Below are positions 54,576-64,000 of a DNA stretch of 64,000 bases, piece after piece. Positions within the stretch are counted from its first letter, which is position 1; each line of letters begins with the position of its first letter. Location: the NCBI RefSeq assembly GCF_014656295.1, contig NZ_BNCD01000007.1:304547-368546 (forward strand). Direction: 5' to 3'. The notes under the pieces are model-generated. The model was not told where the DNA came from, ran no database searches, and saw only the letters and a program-made list of their open reading frames with translations. The DNA comes from Streptomyces sulfonofaciens (GTDB lineage Bacteria; Actinomycetota; Actinomycetes; Streptomycetales; Streptomycetaceae). Made by a program: the position numbers and the translations under genes.

Positions 54576-55529
54576 TCAGCCCTCCCCGTCCGCGGGGCCC
54601 TCGGGCCCGGTGGCGCGTCTGGTCCGCTTCGCGGCGGTCTTCTTCGCGGCTGCCTTCCTCGTGACGGCCTTGGCGGGCGGCTGGGCGGCCTTCGCAGGGG
54701 ACCTGGCCTTCTTCGCCGTGGATCCGCCCGCCTTGCGGGCCCGGCCGCCGCCGGCCGGTCCCCGCCCGCCCGGCTCCGTAGGCCCACCGTCCACGAGCCC
54801 GCCGGCGTCCGCGGCACCGCGCGCCGGCGTGCCGTCCCCGCTGTCCGCCGCCCCCGCGTGTCCCGCGCCGCCGAGAACGCCCGCACCACTGCCCGCCCGC
54901 GGCGGCACCGGCGCGCCGGGCGCACCGAACGGCAGGACCCGTACGGTGCTGCGCTCCACCGGCCTGGCCGGGACGGGCTGCTCACGGCCGTCGATCAGTA
55001 CCAGCGTCGCCTGGTAGACCACGGACAGCGTGTAAGGGGTCTGGTAGAGCATTCCCCAGAGCTTGGAGGTCTCGTCGACGTCCATGACCTGCGGCGTGAA
55101 CCGCACCCGCTGCGGTGCGTCGGCCAGGTCGCTGCCCTGGAGGTACGGGAGTTGCGCGGCGGCCTCGACGACGTCGCGGGGGAGCGCGGGGAACTCGTGC
55201 AGCGTGCGGACCACGGAGCCGATCAGACGCTGCCCGACCAGTTCGTTCTCCTCGCCGTAGGCGCTGATCACGTAGTGCAGGTCGAGCGCGGCTGCGGCAC
55301 GCTTGAGGAGGGTGCCGTCCGCGGCGCGGGTGACCAGGTCGTTGTTGCGCAGGTGCGCGTTCGGCGTGACCTGGTAGAGGAAGACGTTGATGGTCGGCTC
55401 GGGCGGCGGCTCGGCAGGTGGCTTGCGGGTCTCCACGGAGACGGCCATGTCGATCTCGGGCCGGAGGTTGTTCTCCACCAGCAGGGCCAGGGCCTGGGTG
55501 ACATGTGCGATGGCGAGTGCGTTGCTCAT
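54576..55529 (-). CDS. DUF4255 (Pvc16/Afp16-like) tail-terminator protein with H1-like tail
   Basis: 317-residue protein. The N-terminal 190 residues match DUF4255/Pvc16_N: IAHVTQALALLVENNLRPEI, INVFLYQVTPNAHLRNNDL, TLLKRAAAALDLHYVISAYG and SSKLWGMLYQTPYTLS-like strands. This family caps the sheath and tube and stops elongation. The remaining 120 residues are Gly/Pro/Ala-rich and end in a basic tail (STAKKARSPAKAAQPPAK, then RKAAAKKTAAKRTRR) that looks like histone H1 and could bind nucleic acid or anionic surfaces. The ATG at 55529 is used; the frame is open to 55640. Confidence 0.9.
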   Translation of the reverse strand: MSNALAIAHVTQALALLVENNLRPEIDMAVSVETRKPPAEPPPEPTINVFLYQVTPNAHLRNNDLVTRAADGTLLKRAAAALDLHYVISAYGEENELVGQRLIGSVVRTLHEFPALPRDVVEAAAQLPYLQGSDLADAPQRVRFTPQVMDVDETSKLWGMLYQTPYTLSVVYQATLVLIDGREQPVPARPVERSTVRVLPFGAPGAPVPPRAGSGAGVLGGAGHAGAADSGDGTPARGAADAGGLVDGGPTEPGGRGPAGGGRARKAGGSTAKKARSPAKAAQPPAKAVTRKAAAKKTAAKRTRRATGPEGPADGEG

Positions 55530-55590
55530 GGCGTTCTTCCCCCGGTCCCCGTCACCCTTCCCCCGGCCCCTCCGGCGCGGGCCGCCGCGC

Positions 55591-56502
55591 TCACCGGGGT
55601 GCCCCGTCGCCGCGCCCGCGCCCGGTGAGGTAGTCCTCAAGGCTCAGGACCGGCCCGCGCCGCACCGGAGCCGCAGCCGCACGCCCCGTGTCGGGCGCCG
55701 TCCCGCCCGCGCTCACCTCCAGCCGTCCGATCTGCACATGCACCACCCGCTCGCCGCCGCGCGGCCCGCGCCGGGCGCCCGCGGCGCGCGCCGTCCCACG
55801 CGCCGTCGGGGCGGCATCGGCCGCCGGGGCGGGCCGCGGCGGCCAGGACGCGGACGTCGGTGGGAGCACCGCACCCGGCCGTGGCGCCGCGGCGGCGGGT
55901 CCTGCTCCGGCGTCCGATGCCCCGCCGTCCCGCCCGTCGCCCGGCCGTCCGGGCTCCGCGGGCCACCCGCCGTGCGGGGTGGGGGAGGCGGCGGGCCGCA
56001 GCAGGGCCGGTGCGGCGGCCGGCCGTCGCGTTCCGCGGTCGGCGTGGGCCTCGTGCTCCGACCGCGGCGGGGTGCTCAGGACCGTCCGCTCGTGCTCGGT
56101 GCGGATCTCGCGGAGCGCCCGCCCCGGCTCGCCGGGCCGGGTGCCGGACTCGTGCGCGGCGGGCCACGGCGCACCCGCCCCCTCGTCCCCGCCGACGTCG
56201 TCCGCGCCGCCGGGCAACGCGTCGATCCGCTCGAAGGGGCCCGGCAGGCGCGGCCGTACCCGCACCACGCCGTCCGCCGCCCGCGCGGAGGGCACATGGC
56301 GGGCCAGCAGCCGGTCGAAGAAGTCCGGCCCGCCGTGCGGAGGGCCACCGGACCCGGGCGCGGCCCCACCGCCCGCCGCACCGGCCCCACCGCCCGCCGC
56401 ACCGGACCCGCCGTCCGCACCGGACCCACCGGACCCACTGGACCCACCGGGAGCGGATCCGCCTGCCTTGGCTCCCCGGCTTCCCGCAGTCTGCTCAGGC
56501 AT
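55591..56502 (-). CDS. CIS-cluster protein of unknown function, largely disordered
   Basis: 303-residue Gly/Ala/Pro/Arg-rich protein with low-complexity sequence through most of its length. Two islands look conserved: DFFDRLLARHVP near residue 60 and a C-terminal HVQIGRLEVSAGG followed by SLEDYLTGR. The second motif is one I recognise from small proteins in other injection clusters. The ATG at 56502 overlaps the preceding stop (ATGCCTGA). It could be an assembly factor with short binding motifs in a disordered chain. Confidence 0.75.
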   Translation of the reverse strand: MPEQTAGSRGAKAGGSAPGGSSGSGGSGADGGSGAAGGGAGAAGGGAAPGSGGPPHGGPDFFDRLLARHVPSARAADGVVRVRPRLPGPFERIDALPGGADDVGGDEGAGAPWPAAHESGTRPGEPGRALREIRTEHERTVLSTPPRSEHEAHADRGTRRPAAAPALLRPAASPTPHGGWPAEPGRPGDGRDGGASDAGAGPAAAAPRPGAVLPPTSASWPPRPAPAADAAPTARGTARAAGARRGPRGGERVVHVQIGRLEVSAGGTAPDTGRAAAAPVRRGPVLSLEDYLTGRGRGDGAPR

Positions 56503-57271
56503 CGGCACACAGCTCCAGGTAGTAGCGGCGCCGCAGCGGGCTGAGCGCCAGGATCTCCGGCTCGCTCCACCCGTAGGAGGAGGCGAGCAGATGGACGTCG
56601 AGCAGCAGATCGCGGGCCCAGGCATCCAGCTCGGTCCACAGGTACGACGCGATGTCCAGCTCGGCCCGGGTGACCTCGCCGCACTCGGGGCAGCCGATGC
56701 CGAACGTCACGTCGGCACCCGGGTCGGCGCGCTCCGCGGCCTCCGCGAGCGCCCGCTGCACCGACGCGGGCAGCAGGTCGACGGCCGTCTCCGCGTCGAG
56801 CGGCGCACCGTCCCGCAGCACGGAGTCCAGGCAGCGCAGCAGCAGCGCGCGCCGCGCCGCGTCCCCGGACGCCGCACCGTGCGCCGCACCCGCAGCCGCG
56901 GTGACGTCCGCGACGCGGGGCGGCCGGAACACGACCTCCCAGCCGTCCACCGAGACCCGCAGCGGTCCACCGCTCCCGCGGGCGGCCGCGTCCCCGCCGA
57001 ACCGCTCGGCGAACCGGTCCGCGGCCAGCTCGAACTCCATCGCCGCGCCGCACGCGGTGCACTCCAGGCGCACCTGCATCCGCTCGCCGAACAGCGCCCG
57101 GCGCAGCGCGAGGAGGTCCGCTTCCCGCGCGCCGACCGGCAGCGCCGCCAGCGCCTCGTCGTCCGCCTCCGGGCGGGCCGCCCGGTGCAGCAGGCGAGCC
57201 CGGGCGGCCGCCCGGGCGGCGAGCCCCGCCTCCCAGGTGGCCAGCAGCTCGGCAGGCCCCGTGACCGTCAT
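56495..57271 (-). CDS. T4-type baseplate hub assembly chaperone-like protein
   Basis: 258-residue mostly helical protein. Two Cys pairs (CTACGAAMEFEL near residue 72 and CPECGEVTRAELDI near 195) could form a zinc ribbon, and the C-terminus has YLWTELDAWARDLLLDVHLLASSYGWSEPEIL, then LSPLRRRYYLEL. This resembles the T4 gp26/gp51-like hub assembly chaperones annotated in related clusters. The ATG at 57271 lies 15 bp after the tube stop, matching the usual tube-chaperone order. It is expected to help hub or tube assembly and not to remain in the particle. Confidence 0.75.
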   Translation of the reverse strand: MTVTGPAELLATWEAGLAARAAARARLLHRAARPEADDEALAALPVGAREADLLALRRALFGERMQVRLECTACGAAMEFELAADRFAERFGGDAAARGSGGPLRVSVDGWEVVFRPPRVADVTAAAGAAHGAASGDAARRALLLRCLDSVLRDGAPLDAETAVDLLPASVQRALAEAAERADPGADVTFGIGCPECGEVTRAELDIASYLWTELDAWARDLLLDVHLLASSYGWSEPEILALSPLRRRYYLELCADA

Positions 57272-57285
57272 GTTCCACCCCGTGC

Positions 57286-57810
57286 TCAGGCCGGGTGGGT
57301 GAAGGAGGGCTCTTCGGGCTCGGGCACCTCGTAGTCGCGCTCCCAGCCCTCGCACTCCAGCTTCAGGCTCTGGATGGCCACCGCGTTGGCGTTGGCGTCC
57401 AACTCGCCCAGCACCTGGTACTCGCTCGGCCAGGTGCGGTAGAGCTTGTGCGACACGGCGACCTGGCCGGCCTCGTTGAGGACCTGGATGACGATGTCCT
57501 TGCGGAAGTCGGCCAGCGACACCTCGGCACCGAGGCCCGCGCCGACCTGCCAGACCTTGTTGGCCCAGCGGTCGAACTCCGGGTCGTGGGTGACCCCGCG
57601 CTCCAGGGTGACGCCCTCGAACTCCGAGCGGCCGGGCGACTTGCGCGGCGAGCTGGGATCGCCGCCGTGCCGGTGCTTGACCACCTCGGTGGTCCGCTTC
57701 AGCGGGCTGATCTTGCTGATGCCCGCGACCGTCCGCCCGTCCCAGAGCACCAGGAACTTGAAGTTCTTGTACGGGTCGAAGCGATGGGCGTTGACGATGA
57801 ATTCAGCCAT
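57286..57810 (-). CDS. Inner tube protein (gp19-like)
   Basis: 174-residue tail-tube subunit. Family features are AHRFDPYKNFKFLVLWDGRTVAGISKIS at the start (in segments), GVTLERGVTHDPEFDRWAN in the middle and YRTWPSEYQVLGELDANANAVAIQSL near the end. Hexamers stack to form the lumen that holds effectors. It follows the sheath gene by 57 bp, as in most contractile clusters. The start at 57810 is the first ATG of the conserved region. Only one such tube gene is seen here, whereas Afp/PVC clusters carry several. Confidence 0.93.
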   Translation of the reverse strand: MAEFIVNAHRFDPYKNFKFLVLWDGRTVAGISKISPLKRTTEVVKHRHGGDPSSPRKSPGRSEFEGVTLERGVTHDPEFDRWANKVWQVGAGLGAEVSLADFRKDIVIQVLNEAGQVAVSHKLYRTWPSEYQVLGELDANANAVAIQSLKLECEGWERDYEVPEPEEPSFTHPA

Positions 57811-57867
57811 CGGATTCCTCTGCGTCCCTCATGTTCCTCTGCTGCCGCCGGCCGCGCACGCGGCACC

Positions 57868-59742
57868 TCACGGAGCGAACCGGCCGGCGAGCTGCTGGAT
57901 CTTCACGACCACGAACTCGGCCGGTTTCACGGGGGCGATGCCGACCAGGACGTTCACCACGCCGTTCGCGATGTCCTCGTCGGTCGTCGTGTCCCCGTCG
58001 CACTGCACGAAGTACGCCTCGCGGGGAGTGGTGCCCTTGAACGCGCCCCGCCGGAAGAGGTTGTTGAGGTACGCGGAGGCGCCCAGCCTGATCTGCTGCC
58101 AAAGCTGTTCGCCGTTCGGTTCGAAGACCACCCACTGCAGACCGCGCCGCAGGGACTCCTCCACGTACAGCGCGAGGCGCCGCACCGGGACGTAGGACCA
58201 CTCGCTGTCCAGCGCGTCCGCGCCCTGGAGCGTGCGGGCGCCCCACACCAGCGGGCCCACCACCGGGAACATGCGCAGGCAGTTGATGCCGAGCGGGTTC
58301 AGCAGGCCCATCTCGCGGTCGGTGAGCCTGACCGTGAGCGAGCGCACGCCCGCGAGCCGTGCCTCGGTGCCGGCCGGCGCCTTCCACACGCCGCGCTCAC
58401 TGTCCGTGCGCGCGAACACCCCGGCGAGCGCGCCGGACGGCGGGAAGGACCGCAGCCGCCCGGTGAGCGGGTCGGTGAGCTGGATGTGCGGGAAGTACAG
58501 GCCCGCGTGGCTGTCGCGTACCGGCTCGAACGCGGCGATGCCGGCGCGCGCCGCGTCCGCACTGGCCCAGGTGCCCGGCGCGTCGACCAGCAGGAAGATC
58601 CGCCGCTCCGCGCAGAGCCGCTGGGCCGCGGAGACGACGGTGACGATGTCGTCCGTCGACTCGTACCCGGCCAGCTCGGGCAGGACCAGCAGGTTGACGT
58701 CGTCCACGTCCCGCAGCGCCTGGATGCCGGTCTTGGCGGCCTCGCTGCCGATCAGGTCGCGCGGCCCGGGCGCCCCGCCGTCCTCGCCGCCGTCCAGCGG
58801 GAAGACCGGGGGGTTCACGGAGGCTTCGAGGCCCAGGTCGTTGGCGCACTCGCCGACGAAGCGGACCAGGTCGCGCGGATCGGTCGAACCGGCGACGACC
58901 TGGAGCCTGCCCCGGCCGCCGCCGGCAGAGGCCCCCGGGCCGAAGGCGGTGACCTCGGCGCCCGCGAAGGCGTGCCTGCCCGGCGCGTCCGGCTGGGCAC
59001 GCAGCTTGCGCTCCAGCAGATGGGCCAGTTCGGCGACGCTGCCCGGGGCCTCGCCGTCGGTGTCCGGGTCGTGCAGCGTGAACTCGCGCTCGGTGTCGCC
59101 GATCTTGACGGTGAGGTCGACCGCCAGGTTCGGCAGACGGTGGCCGAACGGCTTGGAGACGGTGCCCGAGGGGTCGGGCCGGTCGTCGCCGAGCACCTCG
59201 ACGCGGATCAGCCGGGAGCCCGCGTTGACCACGGTCTCCGCGAAGCGGTCGTCCGAGGCGCGGGCGGAGAGGTCGGTGAAGACCTCGCGGGCGTCGCCCC
59301 TGGTGTCGTGCACCCGGAGATTGAAGGTTTCATCACCTCGGGCCGTGTCGTAGTCGACGAGGACGCGCAGCCCGTTGCCCCACACGCCGGGTTCCCGTGC
59401 GTGCACGGCGAGTGCGTCACACTCGCCGCGGCCCTGGGTGGACCTGAGCGTGACGCCGGCGGCCTTGCCGCTGCCCGCCTTCGCGACCCGTACGACGACG
59501 GCGACCGTGCCGCCGTTGCCGAAGAACTGGTGGACGGCGTGGCCGACGGCGCTGCGCGCGCTCAGCCCGCCGAAGCGGCGCTCGAAGTCGGCGAAGCCGG
59601 TGACGCGGATCGGTTGGTCCAGCGGCCCGCGGCGGGTGTGGCCCACGAAGGCGGTGACCGAGGTGGTGACGGTCTGGACGGTGCGTACGCTGCTGGGAAG
59701 CTCTTCTACGTAGACGCCGGGGTACGACGGGATCGTCGGCAT
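57868..59742 (-). CDS. Contractile tail sheath protein
   Basis: 624-residue sheath subunit. The N-terminus MPTIPSYPGVYVEELPSS is the classic opening of contractile-tail sheaths, and the C-terminus has INPLGINCLRMFPVVGPLVWGART-like segments, YVEESLRRGLQWVVFEPN and PVKPAEFVVVKIQQLAG, which form the interlocking core. The variable middle domain lies roughly from 100 to 350. The ATG at 59742 has AGGAGGGG seven bases upstream. It is the first gene of a roughly 33.7-kb minus-strand operon ending at 26052. Contraction of the sheath drives tube and spike through the target envelope. Confidence 0.95.
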   Translation of the reverse strand: MPTIPSYPGVYVEELPSSVRTVQTVTTSVTAFVGHTRRGPLDQPIRVTGFADFERRFGGLSARSAVGHAVHQFFGNGGTVAVVVRVAKAGSGKAAGVTLRSTQGRGECDALAVHAREPGVWGNGLRVLVDYDTARGDETFNLRVHDTRGDAREVFTDLSARASDDRFAETVVNAGSRLIRVEVLGDDRPDPSGTVSKPFGHRLPNLAVDLTVKIGDTEREFTLHDPDTDGEAPGSVAELAHLLERKLRAQPDAPGRHAFAGAEVTAFGPGASAGGGRGRLQVVAGSTDPRDLVRFVGECANDLGLEASVNPPVFPLDGGEDGGAPGPRDLIGSEAAKTGIQALRDVDDVNLLVLPELAGYESTDDIVTVVSAAQRLCAERRIFLLVDAPGTWASADAARAGIAAFEPVRDSHAGLYFPHIQLTDPLTGRLRSFPPSGALAGVFARTDSERGVWKAPAGTEARLAGVRSLTVRLTDREMGLLNPLGINCLRMFPVVGPLVWGARTLQGADALDSEWSYVPVRRLALYVEESLRRGLQWVVFEPNGEQLWQQIRLGASAYLNNLFRRGAFKGTTPREAYFVQCDGDTTTDEDIANGVVNVLVGIAPVKPAEFVVVKIQQLAGRFAP

Positions 59743-60399
59743 TACCCCTCCTATCCCTTCCGGTACCGGATGAGAGGGCACCAAGAGGCGGCGGGAGGGG
59801 ACAGCCCCCGTGCACGGCGTGCATGCCCGCGCCCACGCACGGTCACGCCCGACGCAATCAGGCTTCCCCCGTCCACACCCGACCGGACCCCCCGCCCGGG
59901 CCAAGCGATGTGCCTTTTCTCCTGATGCGTACTGCTCAAGTCAGTTTTCAAGCAACGCGGTTGGGTGACAAGACGGCTTTCCGGACACCTCGTGGGGAGG
60001 TTCTGTGACGGTTCGCGTGCAAGTCATACACAATTGGTGGGGTGGTGGCTATCGGCTTCCTGTGACCGGTATCACCGCCGCGGTGTGATCCGTGATTTAG
60101 GGCGCGCCTGCCGACGGCGATAACCTGCCATCCGGACATGCCGCGTGCCCGGTCACGGTGTACGCCACCCGGCGTCGCCACCCCCCGGCCCGAGGGTTGT
60201 GGGGTGGAGGCACCTCCCGTGCCCCTGGGGCACCGGGAGATCCCGAGCAGTGACGGTGACGGCGGAGACAGCAGTGACAGTGCAGTCACGTTGCCCCTTG
60301 CGGCACGCCCACGAGATGCGGGTACCCCCCACGCCTCCGAGGCCGTGGGGGGCAGACAGCCGACGCCAAGCGGCGAGATCACGATAGGGACGGACGCGC
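59743..60399. other. Divergent spacer between the CIS operon and sucC
   Basis: 657-bp noncoding region that must hold both promoters. On the minus strand TTGAAA, 17 bp and GCATCA (59951-59923) is a weak candidate for the injection operon. An inverted repeat ATCAC-N9-GTGAT (60071-60089) with a nearby GTGAC lies near the middle. A GGTACCCCCCACGCC stem near 60320-60355 belongs to the dispersed palindromic family and would fold in the sucC leader. No small gene is convincing. Confidence 0.5.
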
Positions 60400-61578
60400 G
60401 TGGACCTGTTCGAGTACCAGGCGAGGGACCTCTTCGCCAAGCACGGTGTACCGGTGCTGGCCGGTGAAGTCATCGACACGCCTGAGGCGGCGCGCGAGGT
60501 GGCCGAGCGACTGGGCGGCCGTGCCGTCGTCAAGGCGCAGGTCAAGACCGGTGGCCGCGGCAAGGCGGGCGGCGTGAAGCTGGCCGCCGACCCCGACGAC
60601 GCGGTCGTCAAGGCCGGCCAGATCCTCGGCATGGACATCAAGGGCCACACGGTCCACAAGGTCATGCTGGCCCAGACGGCGGACATCGAGAAGGAGTACT
60701 ACGTCTCCTTCCTGCTGGACCGCACCAACCGCACCTTCCTCGCCATGGCCTCCGTCGAGGGCGGCATGGACATCGAGGAGGTCGCGGCCACCAAGCCCGA
60801 GGCGCTTGCCAGGATCCCGGTCGACGCCATCGACGGCGTGACCGACGAGAAGGCCCGCGAGATCGTCGCCGCGGCCCGGTTCCCCGAGGAGGTCGCCGGC
60901 CAGGTGGCCGACGTCCTGAAGACCCTGTGGACCGTCTTCATCACGGAGGACGCCCTCCTCGTCGAGGTGAACCCGCTGGTCACGACCGCCGACGGCCGGG
61001 TCATCGCGCTGGACGGCAAAGTCTCCCTCGACGAGAACGCCGGCTTCCGCCAGCCCGACCACGAGGCCCTGGAGGACAAGGCCGCGGCCGACCCGCTGGA
61101 GGCCGCCGCCAAGGCCAAGAACCTCAACTACGTCAAGCTGGACGGCGAGGTCGGCATCATCGGCAACGGCGCGGGCCTGGTGATGTCCACCCTGGACGTC
61201 GTCGCCTACGCGGGCGAGCAGCACGGCGGCGTGAAGCCCGCCAACTTCCTGGACATCGGCGGCGGCGCCTCCGCCCAGGTGATGGCCAACGGCCTGGAGA
61301 TCATCCTGGGCGACCCGGACGTCAAGTCCGTCTTCGTCAACGTCTTCGGCGGCATCACCGCCTGCGACGAGGTCGCCAACGGCATCGTGCAGGCCCTGGA
61401 GCTGCTGAAGAACAAGGGTGAGGACGTCACCAAGCCGCTCGTCGTGCGCCTCGACGGAAACAACGCCGAGCTGGGTCGCAAGATCCTCTCCGACGCCAAC
61501 CACCCCCTCGTCCAGCGGGTGGACACCATGGACGGCGCGGCCGACAAGGCTGCCGAGCTCGCAGCCGCCGCGCGCTGA
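60400..61578 (+). CDS. sucC: Succinyl-CoA synthetase (ADP-forming) beta subunit
   Basis: 392-residue ATP-grasp subunit of the citric-acid-cycle enzyme that makes succinate and ATP or GTP from succinyl-CoA. Conserved features are the N-terminal MDLFEYQARDLFAKHGVPV, the nucleotide-binding KAQVKTGGRGKAGGVK and the C-terminal ligase part GIIGNGAGLVMSTLDVVAYAG, NFLDIGGGA and VNVFGGIT. Length equals the usual 390. The GTG at 60400 is the start, with AGGGACGG upstream. sucD follows 45 bp later in the same operon. Confidence 0.97.
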   Translation: MDLFEYQARDLFAKHGVPVLAGEVIDTPEAAREVAERLGGRAVVKAQVKTGGRGKAGGVKLAADPDDAVVKAGQILGMDIKGHTVHKVMLAQTADIEKEYYVSFLLDRTNRTFLAMASVEGGMDIEEVAATKPEALARIPVDAIDGVTDEKAREIVAAARFPEEVAGQVADVLKTLWTVFITEDALLVEVNPLVTTADGRVIALDGKVSLDENAGFRQPDHEALEDKAAADPLEAAAKAKNLNYVKLDGEVGIIGNGAGLVMSTLDVVAYAGEQHGGVKPANFLDIGGGASAQVMANGLEIILGDPDVKSVFVNVFGGITACDEVANGIVQALELLKNKGEDVTKPLVVRLDGNNAELGRKILSDANHPLVQRVDTMDGAADKAAELAAAAR

Positions 61579-61623
61579 CGCCGCGCGTCTCCCACCCGAC
61601 GACAAGGAAACGATCAGCAAGCC

Positions 61624-62505
<882 letters not shown>

Positions 62506-62524
62506 CACCCGTCAGCCCCGCACC

Positions 62525-62555
62525 GGGCCCGCACCCCGCCACGGGGTGCGGGCCC
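62525..62555 (+). terminator. Hairpin terminator after sucD
   Basis: A perfect 14-bp stem (GGGCCCGCACCCCG and complement) with a 3-nt loop CCA, followed by TTGGCGTTCT. It is the likely end of the sucCD transcript. The remaining spacer to 62887 is filled by GTGCCCCTGCC-type short repeats with no gene. Confidence 0.85.
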
Positions 62556-62887
62556 TTGGCGTTCTCGCCCGCCTGCCCCTGGCTGTGCCCTGCCCCGCCC
62601 CTGCCTGTGCCCGGAAGGGTGCCGTGCCCGTGCCCCTGCCCGCGCCCGGAACGGTGCCCTGGCCGTGCCCCTGCCGTGCCCCGGTCCTTGTTCGACCGTC
62701 CGGGAGGCGCCGGCTCCTCCGGCGGGGCCGCGGGGCTTGCGGCGGCGGAGGGTCCGGCGGGGCTTGCGGGAGCGAGGCCGTCCGGTCGGCCCAGGGTGCC
62801 GCGGGATGCCGGGAAACGCATGCGCCCGTGTGATCGACACTTCCGATATGTGACCGTTGCGTCGTAAATGCCGGAGTCATTGGGAGC

Positions 62888-64000
62888 ATGGCGGACGTGA
62901 CCCAGATGATCAACCGCAGAGTGACCCTGCCGCCCCTGCTCGCCGAGCTCTCCCGGACCCCGGAACGCGCACCCGGCCCGCTCGCGGCCCTGCTGGGCGG
63001 GGCCCTCGCGGCGGGTCTCGGCCTCGGCCTGCTGGCCGCACTCGCGATGGTCCTGTGGATCGGCTCCCCGTACCCCGACAGCGGGCTCGGCGGTGCGCTC
63101 CGTGTCGCGGCCTCCCTCTGGCTCCTCGCCCACGGGGTGGAACTGCTGAGGACCGGCACGCTCTCCGGCACCCCCGCCCCGGTGGCCGTCACCCCGCTGC
63201 TCCTGGCGGTGCTGCCGCTGTGGCTCGTGTACCGGGCGGCCCACGAGGCGGCGAGCCCGGAACCGGAGCACCGCGGCCGAGGCTCGCGCCGCACCGCGGG
63301 TCCGGTGGGCGCGGCCGGTCCGGTGGGCGCGGCGGGCCGCGAGCGGGGCGGCGGACAGGGCCGCGGGAGTGTGCGGGACCGGTCCGGGCCGGAGGCCGCA
63401 GGGCCGGCCGCCGCATCCGGGCCCGGGGACACGGGGGCGGTGGCCAGGAGCGTTCCGTCGTACCGGGGGACCTGGCCCTCGCCGGGCATCGCCTGGTGGG
63501 GCGTGCTGGTGGGATATCTGCTGGTCGCCGTGGCGACGGCGGCCTATGCGGACGGTGGCGTGCTCCGGCCCGTCCGGTCGGGCGCGGCCGTACGCCTGCC
63601 CCTGCTGGTGATGGCCGCGGCGACGGCGGGCGTCTGGCGGGCCCGCGCCCATCTGCGCGCCATGCGCCCCGCACGGGTGGGCAGGGCCGCACGGCGTGGA
63701 CGGGGGGCGGAGCGCGGCCGCTCCCTCCGGTTGCCCGGGCGCCGCCGGAGCCGTCCCGCCGCCGGGGCACCGGCCGGTGCGCCCCCCACCGCCGCCGCGC
63801 CGTCGGCCCTCCGGCCGGGCCCCCTGACCGTCGGCCGGGGAGCCATCGTCCTGCACCGTGTGCAGTCCCCGGACGCGTCAGGGCGCCGAACGGTCGTCTC
63901 CGCCGTGGTGAACGCCGCGTCCGTGGTGGACGCGGGCGCCGCGCGCCAGGACGCGGCCGCAGGCGCGTGCCGTGGGGCGACGGCCTGCGCGCCGCGATCG
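62888..64000 (+). CDS. DUF6350-type membrane protein (3' end outside the window)
   Basis: The frame stays open for 371 codons to the window end. The N-terminus (MADVTQMINRRVTLPPLLAE) and the first helices (ALLGGALAAGLGLGLLAALAMVLWI, VAASLWLLAHGVELL, VTPLLLAVLPLWLVYRAAHEA) match the actinobacterial DUF6350 membrane protein that lies after sucCD in Streptomyces. A Gly/Arg/Ala-rich loop follows near 125-190, then two more helices. From about 250 the chain becomes Arg/Ala/Pro-rich. The ATG at 62888 follows GGGAG. Function is unknown. Confidence 0.8.
   Translation, partial: MADVTQMINRRVTLPPLLAELSRTPERAPGPLAALLGGALAAGLGLGLLAALAMVLWIGSPYPDSGLGGALRVAASLWLLAHGVELLRTGTLSGTPAPVAVTPLLLAVLPLWLVYRAAHEAASPEPEHRGRGSRRTAGPVGAAGPVGAAGRERGGGQGRGSVRDRSGPEAAGPAAASGPGDTGAVARSVPSYRGTWPSPGIAWWGVLVGYLLVAVATAAYADGGVLRPVRSGAAVRLPLLVMAAATAGVWRARAHLRAMRPARVGRAARRGRGAERGRSLRLPGRRRSRPAAGAPAGAPPTAAAPSALRPGPLTVGRGAIVLHRVQSPDASGRRTVVSAVVNAASVVDAGAARQDAAAGACRGATACAPRS

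Noticed and set aside
59948..60382. Minus-strand frame of 144 codons in the sucC/CIS spacer
   Set aside because: It overlaps the likely sucC leader and palindromic repeat, has odd composition and lacks a good ribosome site.

Overview
The window is actinobacterial chromosome and almost certainly Streptomyces. GC is near 73 percent, start codons are often GTG, and overlapping stop/start junctions are common. The core genes include pcrA, icmB and sucCD in the order I recall from S. coelicolor (SCO4797 to about SCO4810). No rRNA, tRNA or CRISPR array was seen.

Region 1 (1-4.4 kb) is a xylan-degradation locus: a LacI-family regulator, a CE4 acetylxylan esterase and a divergent GH10 xylanase. CGAAA/TTTCG palindromes lie between the two enzymes. 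A small membrane protein follows. Region 2 (4.5-16.8 kb) holds a very large membrane protein with two unrelated P-loop NTPase modules (NACHT-like and KAP-like), an NlpC/P60 endopeptidase behind a c-di-AMP (ydaO) riboswitch, the helicase PcrA, a secreted LytM/M23 peptidase and the B12-binding subunit IcmB. Region 3 (17-25.9 kb) is a divergent five-gene module: DUF5691 and SWIM-finger proteins on the minus strand, and MoxR AAA+, DUF5682 and VWA proteins on the plus strand. Its genes are translationally coupled.

Region 4 (26.0-59.7 kb, all minus strand) is one long, tightly coupled operon for a phage-tail-like contractile injection system (CIS). Transcribed order: sheath, tube, hub-assembly chaperone, conserved unknown, DUF4255 cap protein, AAA+ ATPase, conserved unknown, a 2265-residue eCIS-core (DUF4157) effector ending in a PD-(D/E)xK nuclease-like domain, a putative immunity protein, CIS tube/adaptor protein, LysM protein, gp27-like hub, gp5-like spike, PAAR-like tip, gp25 wedge, two gp6/J-like baseplate proteins, a large tail protein, a DUF6519 protein and a peptidoglycan amidase. 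An IS200/IS605-type element carrying only tnpB has inserted exactly at the stop/start overlap of two baseplate genes. The nuclease end of the effector and the gene after it are about 50 percent GC, against over 70 percent around them, so they look like an exchanged toxin-immunity cassette.

Region 5 (60.4-64 kb) returns to core metabolism: sucC and sucD (succinyl-CoA synthetase), a strong terminator, and a DUF6350-type membrane protein cut by the window end. The CIS operon therefore sits between the VWA module and sucCD, in an otherwise conserved core neighbourhood. Several small coupled ORFs, tandem repeats inside genes and in-frame palindromic repeats add unusual fine structure. Functions of the CIS parts come from family resemblance and operon position; the toxin, immunity and tape-measure roles are inference.
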